From an uncultured Planococcus sp. (GTDB taxonomy: Bacteria > Bacillota > Bacilli > Bacillales_A > Planococcaceae): a stretch of DNA of 64,000 bases. Of the stretch, positions 46,199 to 55,373 are shown piece by piece. The number at the start of each line of letters is the position of its first letter. The first letter of the stretch is position 1. The notes beneath the pieces are model-generated. The model was given only the letters and a program-made list of their open reading frames with translations. It was not told the DNA's origin and ran no database searches. The translations under genes and the position numbers were made by a program. The stretch is from the NCBI GenBank assembly GCA_947502505.1, contig CANNAE010000002.1, positions 496,001 through 560,000 of the forward strand, given 5' to 3'.

Positions 46199-46238
46199 AA
46201 AAGGACTGCGGAAGAAAATTCTTCGCAGCCCCTTTTTG
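46199..46238 (-). terminator. intrinsic terminator after the deaminase gene
   Basis: On the minus strand GGGGCTGCGAAGAA and TTCTTCCGCAGTCC pair around TT, then TTTTGG. It is next to the deaminase stop. Confidence 0.85.
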
Positions 46239-46239
46239 C

Positions 46240-46722
46240 TTAATGCGCCTCTTCGTGAAGCCGCCGGTGGAGCGCATGCACCTGTTCGGCAAGTTCCGGC
46301 ACCGGCCCGTCCACGCGCGGCTCTATCAGGATGTCCCGAACCGATAAATTGCGGACAGGAGAAGGCGCGGCTCCGAGTTCTGTCATCCACTCGCCCAATT
46401 GCTCAGATGAACTTGCGTAAACGATGCGCCCAAGGCCGACCCAGCCATGGGCCGCCGCGCACATCGGGCAATGCTCCCCTGAGGTATAGACGGTCGCTTG
46501 CGCCCGTTCTTCCGGCGCCAGATGCTCTGCCGACCAGCGCGCAATCGCAAATTCCGGATGCTGCGTATGGTCTCCTGACGCTATATGGTTATGGTCTTCG
46601 AACAGCACCTTGCCCTGTGCGGACACGAGCATCGAACCAAAGGGCTCATCCCCTTTTTCCAGCGCTTGTTCGGCAAGTTCCACGCAGCGCTTTAAATGCT
46701 GCAGATCGGTTTCATTGATCAC
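46240..46722 (-). CDS. nucleoside/nucleobase deaminase
   Basis: A 160-residue member of the cytidine/guanine deaminase superfamily. The zinc site appears as HPE (TQHPEFAIA, with the catalytic Glu) and a CxxC pair in GEHCPMCAAAHGW, where the usual Pro before the first Cys is His. The rest (FGSMLVSAQGKVLFEDHN; VGLGRIVYASS) matches guanine-deaminase-like proteins, but the substrate is not certain. GTG start after AAGGAGTG. Monocistronic. Confidence 0.85.
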   Translation of the reverse strand: MINETDLQHLKRCVELAEQALEKGDEPFGSMLVSAQGKVLFEDHNHIASGDHTQHPEFAIARWSAEHLAPEERAQATVYTSGEHCPMCAAAHGWVGLGRIVYASSSEQLGEWMTELGAAPSPVRNLSVRDILIEPRVDGPVPELAEQVHALHRRLHEEAH

Positions 46723-46906
46723 ACGCGATCACTCCTTTATTTTCCGTATTCATTACCTATAACCGCTTTTCAGGAAAGCTACTCTCAGCCTCTTCAGTGC
46801 ATGTCCCAATTCCACAGGCAGGAATCCTGAAGGCATTTCTTGAATGATACAAGAGATTCCACCGGATAAAACGACTGAACAATCATACTGAACGAGGAGG
46901 GGCATT

Positions 46907-47278
46907 ATGCAATTAGGAGCTTTTTCCATTAGCTTGAACGTCAAGGACATCCAGGCCTCAAAAGACTTTTACGAAAAAATCGGCTTCACCGTTTTTGGAG
47001 GCGATATCGAGCAGCACTGGCTGATTATGAAAAACGGCACGACATCCATCGGCTTGTTTCAAGGGATGTTCGACAAAAACATCCTGACATTCAATCCGGG
47101 TTGGGATGAACATGCACAGGAACTCGATGCATTTACCGACATTCGGGAACTGCAACAAAAACTGAAATCCACAGGCGTCCCGTTCATAAGCGAAGCAGAT
47201 GAAACCAGTTCAGGCCCCGCGAGCTTTACGCTCGAAGACCCGGATGGCAACCCGATTTTGTTCGACCAGCACCGCTAA
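46907..47278 (+). CDS. VOC-superfamily (glyoxalase-fold) protein
   Basis: A 123-residue single VOC module pair: [29 protein letters not shown] in the first half and [15 protein letters not shown] at the end. Such proteins bind a metal or a small drug-like ligand; ligand unknown. GAGGAGGGG precedes the ATG. Monocistronic with a terminator downstream. Confidence 0.88.
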   Translation: MQLGAFSISLNVKDIQASKDFYEKIGFTVFGGDIEQHWLIMKNGTTSIGLFQGMFDKNILTFNPGWDEHAQELDAFTDIRELQQKLKSTGVPFISEADETSSGPASFTLEDPDGNPILFDQHR

Positions 47279-47283
47279 CTTAA

Positions 47284-47320
47284 AAAACCGTTCACACCAG
47301 CCTACTCGTGTGAACGGTTC
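47284..47320. terminator. bidirectional intrinsic terminator
   Basis: AACCGTTCACAC and GTGTGAACGGTT pair around CAGCCTACTC, between the convergent VOC and DUF4317 genes. Confidence 0.9.
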
Positions 47321-47329
47321 TTTTCCTGC

Positions 47330-48517
47330 TTATTCCAACTCTTCTTCCGCCAACAATTTAAACCCTTCCACGACCGTATCCTCTTCCACTTCGATCAGGA
47401 TGCAGCGCCGTCCATTGTAGTTGACTTGTTTGACGTAACGTAAGTCTTCGGGGCCGATCTTGATTTCCGCGACTTTCGTGTTGATTTTGATTGATTTGGC
47501 CCCGTATTTCGGCACGATGTGGCTCGCTTTCATCTCGTATCGGCGGTCATCGGTCACTTGCTGAAACGCCTGTTCCACTTTCTCCGTGCTGATGTCTTTG
47601 ATGCCGCTTGCCTTCAAGACGCGTTCGACTTCCTTGGAATCAAGCATCGGCGCCGGCTCGTCCTCGTCTTCCGCTTCCACTTCAAGCATGCTGTTGATCT
47701 CGTCGTAGACGCCCGCGAGCGTTCTCGAATTGACTTCATCGCCGATCACTTGCTTGACGATTTCTTCAAACACCACTTTATCGTCTTCTGCAGTGGTGAT
47801 TTCATCGCCATTTAGCACGTTTTCGATAAACTGGAAATCCGGCTTATTGGCTTTCGCCGCGGAATAGAGGATGCGGTTGACGTCTGCGGCATTGTTCGTG
47901 AAGCTCGGGAACAAGAATCCGCCGACCGGAGACGACAGCTTGATAACAGGGTCCGCCATGACGTTCGACTTGAATTCCTTTTCGATAAAATCAAACACCA
48001 GCGACGATTTCGGCAGCTCGGTCTGGTTCATGCTGCTGAGGACGAACGGCGTCGTGTATACTTCGTCGCGCATTGCGGCTTCCGTCTCGTCCGGCTCGCG
48101 CTTGGTCGTCTTGAAATATGTGCCGCGGATAAAGGTGATGACCATGTCTTTGTCGTATGGCGTTTCTTCGACCATCTTCAAGGCGACGCGCTGCATATTG
48201 TCTTTCCAGCCTTCCGCATCGTCTGCATGAAGCCCTTCGTATAGTAAATGCTGCGTATGGTCAGCCTGCCCTTCTTCCGGGCGCTGGAACTTCACTTCAA
48301 ACAGCTTGATGTCGAGCTTGCCTGCGAGCACTTTCTTGAAATTGGCCAAAAACAGCTCTTGCTGCTCGCGCTCGAGCATCGCAAACGAGCGGCTCTCCTC
48401 GTGGAAAATCTCACTTGTCTCTTGCTTGATATATACGTTGTAAATCTCGGTAATTTTCAATAAATCCGTCTCCAGCTTGAACTGCTTGCGGATCTCGGCA
48501 ATGTCTTTTTTGTTCAT
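47330..48517 (-). CDS. DUF4317 family protein
   Basis: A 395-residue soluble protein that starts MNKKDIAEIRKQFKLETDLLKITEIYNVYIK, the DUF4317 signature, and has MVITFIRGTYFKTTKREPDE in the middle and GRRCILIEVEEDTVVEGFKLL at its end. The region 260-340 is acidic and helical. Function unknown; common in Firmicutes, often monocistronic as here. The start was set at 48517 by family match; the frame is open to 48598. Confidence 0.85.
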   Translation of the reverse strand: MNKKDIAEIRKQFKLETDLLKITEIYNVYIKQETSEIFHEESRSFAMLEREQQELFLANFKKVLAGKLDIKLFEVKFQRPEEGQADHTQHLLYEGLHADDAEGWKDNMQRVALKMVEETPYDKDMVITFIRGTYFKTTKREPDETEAAMRDEVYTTPFVLSSMNQTELPKSSLVFDFIEKEFKSNVMADPVIKLSSPVGGFLFPSFTNNAADVNRILYSAAKANKPDFQFIENVLNGDEITTAEDDKVVFEEIVKQVIGDEVNSRTLAGVYDEINSMLEVEAEDEDEPAPMLDSKEVERVLKASGIKDISTEKVEQAFQQVTDDRRYEMKASHIVPKYGAKSIKINTKVAEIKIGPEDLRYVKQVNYNGRRCILIEVEEDTVVEGFKLLAEEELE

Positions 48518-48662
48518 CTCTATTTCCAACTCCCAGCTAATAAAATCCGTGTGTCTGCAAAAAAAGAGCATCCAAGCCAATTTGCTTTGGACACTCATTC
48601 ATTATAACAAGAATTCAGCAGGAAACCGGGATTGCCCTTCTGGATTTCCAAATCCTCAGCAT

Positions 48663-49577
48663 TTACAAAACCAGCAGCAAGACCGGAATGGTAACGATGC
48701 TTGCCAAGGTGCTGACGAACATCGCACTCGATACCATATCCGGGTTCATATTGAATTTGATGGCGAGCAGCGTCGTCGTGGCAGCAGCTGGTGTCGCTGC
48801 AGAAACTAACAGCACTTTCGCTTCCAGTGATCCGCTCGGATACAACCAGGCCAACAGCATAAACGCGATCGCCGGGAACGCGACCAATTTCAGCACGGCC
48901 GCTGTCCCGATGAACTTCAACACCGTCTTGATCTGAATCGAGGCCAAGGTAATCCCGAGCAGCGTCAACAGCACCGGCACCGCCGCCTGCCCCAGCAAGC
49001 CCGTCGCATTGCCGAGCGCTTCAGGAACCGCAATACCCGTTATTTTCAGGATCAGCCCGATGGTAATGGCGATAAAGCCGGGCATGCGGATGATGGTAAT
49101 GAAAATCGCCGTCTTGGACACATCTGCGTGATTCGATGCGTAATAAATGCCGGCTGAATTCATCAGCAAAGATTGCATAACTACATAAATAATCGCAATC
49201 GCCATGCCTTCATCCCCGAAGGCGAACAACACGATCGGCAAGCCATAGTTTCCTGTGTTTGGAAACGCGCTCGCGAGCATCATTGTATTGCGGTACGACA
49301 GATCCCATCCGAATACGAAGCCTAGAAATGTGATCAGCCCTGCAAACAAGACAAACAGCAAGACTGCAAACAGCACAATTCTTCCTAAATCCCCTAAATC
49401 CAACGAAGATGTGGTGACAGAATGGAAAAACAGAGCTGGGCTGAACACATAGATGCACAGATCAGACACGGGCTTCTTTTCAATATCCATGAATTTGCCG
49501 ACAAAAAAGCCGATCCCGAGCAAGACAAAGACCGGCAAAATGACATTGATAATTTCACTGACAATCACGGCGTTCAC
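48663..49577 (-). CDS. AEC-family transporter (auxin efflux carrier fold)
   Basis: A 304-residue membrane protein with about ten hydrophobic helices in an inverted repeat of five (about 5-125 and 165-300). FPNTGNYGLPIVLFAFGDEGM (about residue 105-125) is the conserved AEC/BASS-like crossover motif. Homologues export malonate, malate or auxins; the substrate here is unknown, although a 2-hydroxycarboxylate transporter gene lies just upstream on the same strand. Starts are GTG 49577 or GTG 49568, both after GGGAAG. Confidence 0.85.
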   Translation of the reverse strand: MNAVIVSEIINVILPVFVLLGIGFFVGKFMDIEKKPVSDLCIYVFSPALFFHSVTTSSLDLGDLGRIVLFAVLLFVLFAGLITFLGFVFGWDLSYRNTMMLASAFPNTGNYGLPIVLFAFGDEGMAIAIIYVVMQSLLMNSAGIYYASNHADVSKTAIFITIIRMPGFIAITIGLILKITGIAVPEALGNATGLLGQAAVPVLLTLLGITLASIQIKTVLKFIGTAAVLKLVAFPAIAFMLLAWLYPSGSLEAKVLLVSAATPAAATTTLLAIKFNMNPDMVSSAMFVSTLASIVTIPVLLLVL

Positions 49578-49629
49578 TTCCCATCAGAAAGAGGGAAAGG
49601 ATTTCTCCCCTCCCCCAAAGTTTACTTTA

Positions 49630-50937
49630 TCAAATGAAAAACGGGATAAATATACTGGCCAATAATAAGATCAAAGCGCCGCCGAGACGGGACGAAATTT
49701 GCGCAAATGGCATCAATTCCATGCGTCTTGCCGCAGACAACACCGCGACGTCACCGGTTCCGCCCATATTCGCCATGCATAGCCCTGCTGTAATGGCCGC
49801 TTCGATCGGGTAAAAGCCCATGAATTTCCCAACGACGCCCGAACCAATTACGGCACCGATGACGACTGCCAGGACAATCAGGACATACTGGACGCTCAAG
49901 GCATTCAGCACGGCTTCCAAATCCGTATATGCGACCCCAATGCCCACTAGCAACGCGTTAGTCCAATTGCGTGCCACAAATTCATACCATTGGCTCGCGC
50001 CTTCGACGATAATTTCAGGCATGACATTGGCGACTTTTAATGCAGCGACTAGAATAATCATGATGGCATAGGGATGAAGCGGGATAAAATCGCCCAATAG
50101 ATTCCCTAAAATATAAAACGACACCGCCGCCAAGACCCCGATACCCATTTTGGCTAAATCGTAGCTCGGCGTTTCTTTTTTCTCGTAATGGAAATTGCGG
50201 ATCAGCTGGCCATTCCCTGTCAGGCTCGGGTATTTATTGCCGATCAAGTTCAATACACTGGCCAAAATGATGGCGAAGACGTTTCCGAGCGCCAAGGCCG
50301 GAACAAGTATCGATAAATAATAACCTGGATCATTGCCGAGCATTTCTGAATAGACTTGCGACATTGGCACAGCACCTGCGCCCATTCCGCCGCCCATGAT
50401 CGGCATGGCGATGACAAGCACCGCTTCTTGGACGCTAAACCCTAATACCATGCCGACTAAGGCAGCCAGACCAACCGCCCCTGCGACCGCAGCGAGCAAT
50501 GGCAACGCATAGCGGACGCCCGCTTTTACCAAGATCTTCGATTCCATCCCCAAAATACTGCCGGTGATCAAGGCGGCAATATAGAAGTTGAGGAAATCGC
50601 CGTCTTTCATGAATTCCGTGATCCCTGCCGTCGTGCTTTCCGGCATAAGCCCACTATAGACCATATAAGCAGATCCGAAAATAGCGACGATCGCGCCGCC
50701 TCCAAGGAAGGTGCGGACAATCGGCATATGATTGCCGAACCAGCCCAATAATTCCCCGAGCACCATTGTAATAAGCAAGGCCCCGATCATGCCGGCCGGC
50801 AAGTTTTCGGTATACATCGCATAAAGTGCGATTGCGGCGAAAATCCCGAACCATAAAATCGGCATATTGAAAATCGTAAATTTGTCTTTCACATTTCGCG
50901 CCGGCAGTTGCGGCGGAATCTTATTTGTTTCTTTCAT
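49630..50937 (-). CDS. 2-hydroxycarboxylate transporter (CitS/CimH/MaeN family)
   Basis: A 435-residue secondary transporter for malate, citrate or related acids, coupled to Na+ or H+. About eleven hydrophobic helices. The two family GGxG loops are visible: IMGGGMGAGAVPMSQ (re-entrant loop 1, about residue 185) and MANMGGTGDVAVLSAARRMELMPFAQISSRLGGA (about 395-430). The ATG at 50937 has GAGGTG upstream. It follows a CitA/CitB-type two-component system; a terminator and a promoter region with direct repeats and a cre site lie between. MaeN (malate) is the likeliest match. Confidence 0.9.
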   Translation of the reverse strand: MKETNKIPPQLPARNVKDKFTIFNMPILWFGIFAAIALYAMYTENLPAGMIGALLITMVLGELLGWFGNHMPIVRTFLGGGAIVAIFGSAYMVYSGLMPESTTAGITEFMKDGDFLNFYIAALITGSILGMESKILVKAGVRYALPLLAAVAGAVGLAALVGMVLGFSVQEAVLVIAMPIMGGGMGAGAVPMSQVYSEMLGNDPGYYLSILVPALALGNVFAIILASVLNLIGNKYPSLTGNGQLIRNFHYEKKETPSYDLAKMGIGVLAAVSFYILGNLLGDFIPLHPYAIMIILVAALKVANVMPEIIVEGASQWYEFVARNWTNALLVGIGVAYTDLEAVLNALSVQYVLIVLAVVIGAVIGSGVVGKFMGFYPIEAAITAGLCMANMGGTGDVAVLSAARRMELMPFAQISSRLGGALILLLASIFIPFFI

Positions 50938-50976
50938 CGTTAGACACCTCGTTTTCTTGAACTTGCGCCTCATAAA

Positions 50977-50990
50977 GGTAAGCGCTTTCA
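50977..50990. promoter_or_regulatory. cre-like CcpA site
   Basis: On the minus strand TGAAAGCGCTTACC matches the cre core (TGNAANCGNTNNC). It stands about 40-53 bp upstream of the transporter start, where bound CcpA would block transcription when preferred sugars are present. Confidence 0.65.
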
Positions 50991-51006
50991 CTTTATTTCA
51001 TATTTT

Positions 51007-51026
51007 AGACAACTTTCAGACAACTT
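51007..51026. promoter_or_regulatory. tandem direct repeat, candidate response-regulator site
   Basis: AGACAACTT occurs at 51007-51015 and 51018-51026, exactly 11 bp apart, so on one helix face. On the minus strand it reads AAGTTGTCT twice, upstream of the cre and the transporter gene. Confidence 0.55.
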
Positions 51027-51060
51027 ATAGCTTGTGAAAGTATTGGTTTTATTGTAATTA

Positions 51061-51089
51061 AAAAAAGCAGCCGCATTGGCTGCTTTTTT
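51061..51089. terminator. intrinsic terminator after the response regulator
   Basis: AAAAAAGCAGCC and GGCTGCTTTTTT pair around GCATT; it separates the two-component operon from the transporter gene. Confidence 0.92.
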
Positions 51090-51126
51090 AGTGGAAATCG
51101 TGTTTTCCGAAGCTCCTTCCTCATTT

Positions 51127-51843
51127 TCAAAGATAAGGAGTGAGACGATTGGAGTTTTCCGGCACTAAGCGGTATTGATAGATGGGCCGGCCGACGCCGT
51201 AGGTCAAATCTTCCTGCAAATAGCCGATGGCGCTGAGGAATTTCAGGTATTTCCGGACGGAGACCCTGGAAATATGGGCTGACTGCGCCAATTCATCTGT
51301 CGAAAATACGCCAGCTTTATTTGCCAAGATCACTTTCTGAATGGTTTGCAAGGTCGCTTTTGTCAGTCCTTTCGGCAAAGATTGGACAGTCGTTGCCGCC
51401 GAAACGGAGGGCTGTTTTCTGCCGAGCAGGCTGTCGATTTCCTGCTGGCTGATTTGTTTATTGTCATGTAGTTTATGGAAATTATCTTGGTATTGCAGGA
51501 GTGCTTCCTGGAAGCGGCTGAACTCGAAGGGCTTAATCAAATAATCGGAAGCCCCGAGCCTTAAGGCGTGCTGAATTTGCTGGATCTCGGAGGCCGCTGT
51601 AATTAAAATGACATCGAGGTCTTGCTGTTGTTCGCGGAGCATTTGCAAAAATTCGATGCCGGTCAGCCCCGGCATGTGGATGTCGAGCAATACTAAATCG
51701 ATGTCTGACTCCGCTAGCATCGCGATTGCCTGCTGGGCATTTTCGGCAACGCCGCTCACTTCAAAACCGTCCATCCGCCCGGTAAATTGCCGGTTCAAAG
51801 CTGCGACCATTGGGTCATCTTCTACTATCATTACCTTAATCAT
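51127..51843 (-). CDS. response regulator, CitB/DctR (MalR) family
   Basis: A 238-residue regulator. Receiver domain (about 1-125): IVEDDPM acidic pair, phosphoacceptor Asp in LVLLDIHMPG (about residue 54), Thr in LITAAS (about 82), Lys in YLIKPF (about 104). C-terminal helix-turn-helix (about 165-220, GVFSTDELAQSAHISRVSVRKYLKFL). It activates a carboxylate transporter in its relatives (MalR-MaeN, DctR, CitT). It overlaps the kinase gene by 8 bp. Start 51843 follows AAGGGGTGA. Confidence 0.92.
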   Translation of the reverse strand: MIKVMIVEDDPMVAALNRQFTGRMDGFEVSGVAENAQQAIAMLAESDIDLVLLDIHMPGLTGIEFLQMLREQQQDLDVILITAASEIQQIQHALRLGASDYLIKPFEFSRFQEALLQYQDNFHKLHDNKQISQQEIDSLLGRKQPSVSAATTVQSLPKGLTKATLQTIQKVILANKAGVFSTDELAQSAHISRVSVRKYLKFLSAIGYLQEDLTYGVGRPIYQYRLVPENSNRLTPYL

Positions 51844-53449
51844 TAGTTTCACCCCTTGCTTCATACGGCAGCACCAACTCGAAGGTCGTGCCTCCATTCT
51901 CCTCGGAGGCCACTTCGATTGAGCCTTCGAGTTTGTCTACGCTGTTTTTTACCAAATACAAACCGAACCCGCGGTGGTATCCTTCCTTGCTGGAAACGCC
52001 TTTTGTAAACATCGTTTCCTGCAATGCCTCATCGATCCCGGTTCCTGTATCGCTGATCGTAACGGTCAGCAATTCATCGATATAGGACAATGCGGCATGC
52101 ACCCGCTTGGTTTCGGTATTTTTTACATTATCGATGGCGTTGTCGACCACATTCCCGATAATCGTGATCAGCTCGTGCGTAACTGCTGAATCATCCGGTT
52201 TTGGGATGTCGGTCTCGCAGCTGATCGAGAGATTAACTTGCGCTTCTCGCGCAAAACTGATTTTCCCAAGGATAAAGCCTGCCAGCACAGGATCTTTGAT
52301 GGAACGCGTCACGTGGCCAACTTCCACGGCCTGGTGGTCGACCAATTTGACAATGAACTGCGATACTTGTTCGTATTGCTCCATTTTAATCAAGCCGAGC
52401 AAGACATGCAGTTGATTCATAAACTCATGCGACTGCGCCCGCAAAGTTTCCGCATACATCTCAACACCGGTCAGTTGTTCGGCAAGCACATCGATTTCCG
52501 TCTTGTCCCGGAAAGTGATCATCGCTCCGATTACTCGGCCATTCACCAATAACGGCACTTGATTCGCCAGGATGGACAAGCCATTGAGCTCTTGTTCTTC
52601 ATCCAACACGGTGCGTTTTTCGTGCAATACACGGTCTGCCATAAGGCCTGGCAGAAATTCATGGATGTCCTTGCCGATCGGCTCACGGTCCTTGAACCCC
52701 GCTTTTTCGAACAGCTCCCGTGCGGATCGGTTGGCAAGCATGATGCGCGAAGCTTGGTCGATTGCGATGACGCCTTCGTAAACGGATTGAAGCATCTGGT
52801 TGCGTTCTTCGTGGATGCGTGCGATTTCAGAAGGTTCCAGCCCGAACAAACTCTTTTTAATATAACGCGCCAAAAACAAGGCGCCGATAATGCCGAATAA
52901 TAAACCGCTTAAGGAGCCGATCCACAGCGTCTGCCGGTTTTGCCCAACCGCCGCCTCCACTTCTTCTAGGGAAATACCGACCGCAACCGCGCCGATTTGA
53001 TTGTCGTTTTCATCAAAAACCGGGGTGAATGCACGGACCGATTGACCAAGCGTCCCTTCTGCCCGCGAGGTGTATTCCTCGCCTGCTAGCACGCGGAGTT
53101 CATCACCCCCGGCAAATGCCCTGCCGATATTGTCCGGATTCGGGTGCGATTTGCGGATGCCGTCCATATCCATGACGACGACAAACAACACATCGGCAGC
53201 CTGTTGCACAGCCAGCGCGTAATCCTGGATATTCGCTTCCGCCGCTTCCCTCTCGAGGCCTTCATGAATGACTTCCGACTCTGCCGCTGTCCGGGAAATG
53301 CTGACGGCTTTGTCTTCGAGCTGCTGCTCGATCCGTTCGCCCGATGTATCGGCCACTAGCAAATTTGTAATCACCAGCGACACCAGCACCACCATTAAAA
53401 CAAACAGAAGAACAATCGTATTCAATTTGAATCGCGATAAAAATGCCAT
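51836..53449 (-). CDS. sensor histidine kinase, CitA/DcuS (MalK) family
   Basis: A 537-residue membrane sensor. TM1 near residues 10-32, an extracytoplasmic single-Cache/PAS-like sensing domain (about 33-170), TM2 near 175-195, a cytosolic PAS domain (about 215-320), a dimerisation region with the phospho-His in RAQSHEFMNQLHVLLG (about 345), and an ATPase domain with N box GNVVDNAIDN, G1 DTGTGI and G2 GFGLYLVKN. CitA-type sensors bind citrate, malate or C4-dicarboxylates. ATG 53449 follows GGGGTGC. It is transcribed first, then the regulator. Confidence 0.93.
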   Translation of the reverse strand: MAFLSRFKLNTIVLLFVLMVVLVSLVITNLLVADTSGERIEQQLEDKAVSISRTAAESEVIHEGLEREAAEANIQDYALAVQQAADVLFVVVMDMDGIRKSHPNPDNIGRAFAGGDELRVLAGEEYTSRAEGTLGQSVRAFTPVFDENDNQIGAVAVGISLEEVEAAVGQNRQTLWIGSLSGLLFGIIGALFLARYIKKSLFGLEPSEIARIHEERNQMLQSVYEGVIAIDQASRIMLANRSARELFEKAGFKDREPIGKDIHEFLPGLMADRVLHEKRTVLDEEQELNGLSILANQVPLLVNGRVIGAMITFRDKTEIDVLAEQLTGVEMYAETLRAQSHEFMNQLHVLLGLIKMEQYEQVSQFIVKLVDHQAVEVGHVTRSIKDPVLAGFILGKISFAREAQVNLSISCETDIPKPDDSAVTHELITIIGNVVDNAIDNVKNTETKRVHAALSYIDELLTVTISDTGTGIDEALQETMFTKGVSSKEGYHRGFGLYLVKNSVDKLEGSIEVASEENGGTTFELVLPYEARGETND

Positions 53450-53542
53450 GATGCACCCCATTCCCTACTACGGAAAAGTTCCTGTAAACAGATGTTTCTA
53501 CTATAAGCCAAATTCGCTCTAAAGAAAATCGGGGAATAAACT

Positions 53543-53575
53543 AAAAAAGCAGCCGCATGAAGAATGCGGCTGCTT
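53543..53575. terminator. intrinsic terminator
   Basis: AAAAAAGCAGCCGCAT and ATGCGGCTGCTT pair around GAAGA, downstream of the NAD(P)-binding protein gene on the minus strand. Confidence 0.88.
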
Positions 53576-53588
53576 GCCTAACGATGAT

Positions 53589-54206
53589 TCACATCGCAAT
53601 CCCAATCGACTTGTTTTCGTACGTTGCATCTCCCAGCGCTTTCAAAATAAAATGCGCCACGTCCGCGCGTGGAATGGTTCTTGATTTCCCTGGTACACCG
53701 GTTTCTGCCTCCCGGTACTTTCCGCTAAAGGAATCATTGGTCAAGCCCATCGGCCGGACGATCGTGTAGTCTACTCCCGCTTCTTCAATCGCATCTACCG
53801 CGGCACGGTGATCGATCAGTACTTGCTTTAATACACCCATCATCACTTTTCCGCCGATACCTGGGAGTTCATCATTAATTCCCGCAGATGCCGTGTAGAC
53901 GATGCGCTTGACGCCATGCTGTTGCATGCCGGCCACTATGTTTTTCGCCATCGTTCGCAGATCGTCTGACTTTTTCATGCCTTGATTTGAACCTAAACAA
54001 GACACCACTGCGTCATGGCCTGCAATCGCTGCGGCGACTTGTTCCACGTGGAACGCATCTCCTTGCACGATGGTCAATCGATCGCCTGTCGCTTTCAGCT
54101 TGTCCGGCGTCCGTACAAATGCTGTCACATCAAAGCCTTCTTCCAGTGCCTGCTTGACGACCAAACGGCCTACGCCGCCCGTCGCCCCGAATACGATGAT
54201 TTTCAT
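53589..54206 (-). CDS. NAD(P)-binding NmrA/SDR-atypical protein
   Basis: A 205-residue Rossmann-fold protein. The glycine-rich motif GATGGVGRLVVKQAL at residues 6-20 is the atypical SDR form, followed by VTAFVRTPDKL (NADP-preferring Arg) and VVSCLGSNQG. Members reduce small substrates or sense the NADP ratio (NmrA); the role here is unknown. A parS-like sequence lies inside the gene at 54040-54055. Two start ATGs adjoin (54209, 54206). Confidence 0.88.
   Translation of the reverse strand: MKIIVFGATGGVGRLVVKQALEEGFDVTAFVRTPDKLKATGDRLTIVQGDAFHVEQVAAAIAGHDAVVSCLGSNQGMKKSDDLRTMAKNIVAGMQQHGVKRIVYTASAGINDELPGIGGKVMMGVLKQVLIDHRAAVDAIEEAGVDYTIVRPMGLTNDSFSGKYREAETGVPGKSRTIPRADVAHFILKALGDATYENKSIGIAM
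54040..54055. promoter_or_regulatory. parS-like sequence inside a coding gene
   Basis: TGTTCCACGTGGAACG matches TGTTCCACGTGAAACA at 14 of 16 positions. It lies within the NmrA-like gene, as many Bacillus parS sites lie within genes, and about 15.7 kb from the stronger site at 38368. Confidence 0.5.
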
Positions 54207-54262
54207 CACGCTTCACCTTGCTTTCTTAAGGTTTTGTTCAAGTTATAACTGCTCGGAAAGAG

Positions 54263-55228
54263 TTAAAGCGATTCCACACGGCCTGAAATCACATGGACGG
54301 CCTTCATGAATTCCGCGACGAACGCTTCCCGGTCTACGCTGTGGAGCACGTGGACGTTCGGCTTGTTTCCTGTGCGATTCGTAAAATCTACCACCGTGGC
54401 ACCTGCTGTGATGCCTTCAAGTGAAGTTTCTACATAACAATCCTGGCCTTCGAACAACTGCGGTTTCACTAAATACATAAGCGCACAGACATCATGGAAA
54501 TGCAGCACTTGATCGTAATTCTCTTCGTGAAAAGGCGTTCTTTTGATGACGTCCAAATAATGCGTAACGAGCCCATACGCCTTCTTCGCAAATTCAGTGC
54601 CGATATCCAAAATGTTCTGAGCTTCATCGAGCGTCACGAAGGCTTTATGGGTCACATCCAAACCGCTCATGACAATCGGCACGCCTGAGCGAAAGACGAT
54701 TTCGACCGCGTGCGGATCGACGTAAGCATTGAATTCAGCGGACGGCGACATATTGCCGCCGACTGCCGCTCCGCCCATCCACGAAATGCGCTCGATTTTC
54801 GGCTTCACTTCCGGATGCGCCAATAATAAAGCCGCCACATTCGTCAATGGGCCCGTTGCCACGATGGTCATTTTCTCTTCGCTTGAAAGCAAAGTTTCCC
54901 GCATCGCGGCAATGGCCGGGCGCTCACTCACCGGCAAAGTCGGAGGCGGAAACTCAACATCGCCAAACCCGCTTTCCCCGTGGATTTCTTCTGCCATCTC
55001 GAGCTCGCGGAACATCGGCTGCTCCAAACCGCGCGCCACTTCCACATCCGCCCCGATATAACTGAGGAACGTGCGGGCATTATAATTTGTCTTGTCCTGC
55101 GAAATATTCCCCGAACAAGTCGTCACTAAGCGCACATCCAATTTATCCTCATGCGCAAATGCCAAGCTCAGCATCATCGCATCGTCAATCCCTGGGTCTG
55201 TATCGATCATGATCGGCAATCTGGGCAT
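54263..55228 (-). CDS. nucleoside hydrolase (IunH family)
   Basis: A 321-residue N-ribohydrolase that cleaves nucleosides to ribose and base. The Ca2+/ribose site DTDPGIDDAMML is at residues 8-19; further blocks are VATGPLTNVAALL (about 125), GGAAVGGNMSPSAEFNAYVDPHA (about 152-174) and FHDVCALMYLV (about 247). RBS AAAAGGTGG. No nucleoside transporter adjoins it. Confidence 0.93.
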   Translation of the reverse strand: MPRLPIMIDTDPGIDDAMMLSLAFAHEDKLDVRLVTTCSGNISQDKTNYNARTFLSYIGADVEVARGLEQPMFRELEMAEEIHGESGFGDVEFPPPTLPVSERPAIAAMRETLLSSEEKMTIVATGPLTNVAALLLAHPEVKPKIERISWMGGAAVGGNMSPSAEFNAYVDPHAVEIVFRSGVPIVMSGLDVTHKAFVTLDEAQNILDIGTEFAKKAYGLVTHYLDVIKRTPFHEENYDQVLHFHDVCALMYLVKPQLFEGQDCYVETSLEGITAGATVVDFTNRTGNKPNVHVLHSVDREAFVAEFMKAVHVISGRVESL

Positions 55229-55327
55229 CCTGCAAAACCACCTTTTCTTCTCTATTAATTTTCAGTTTACGCGAGTACGGGCACGGAGTGAAATATTAGC
55301 GTCGGCCTCTAGACGAATCCATCTACC

Positions 55328-55362
55328 CAAAAACCACCACAGTCAGGGACCGTGATGGCTTT
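55328..55362 (-). terminator. intrinsic terminator
   Basis: On the minus strand GCCATCACGGTC and GACTGTGGTGGT pair around CCT, then five Ts; downstream of the DUF4230 gene. Confidence 0.75.
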
Positions 55363-55373
55363 GCTGATATGTA

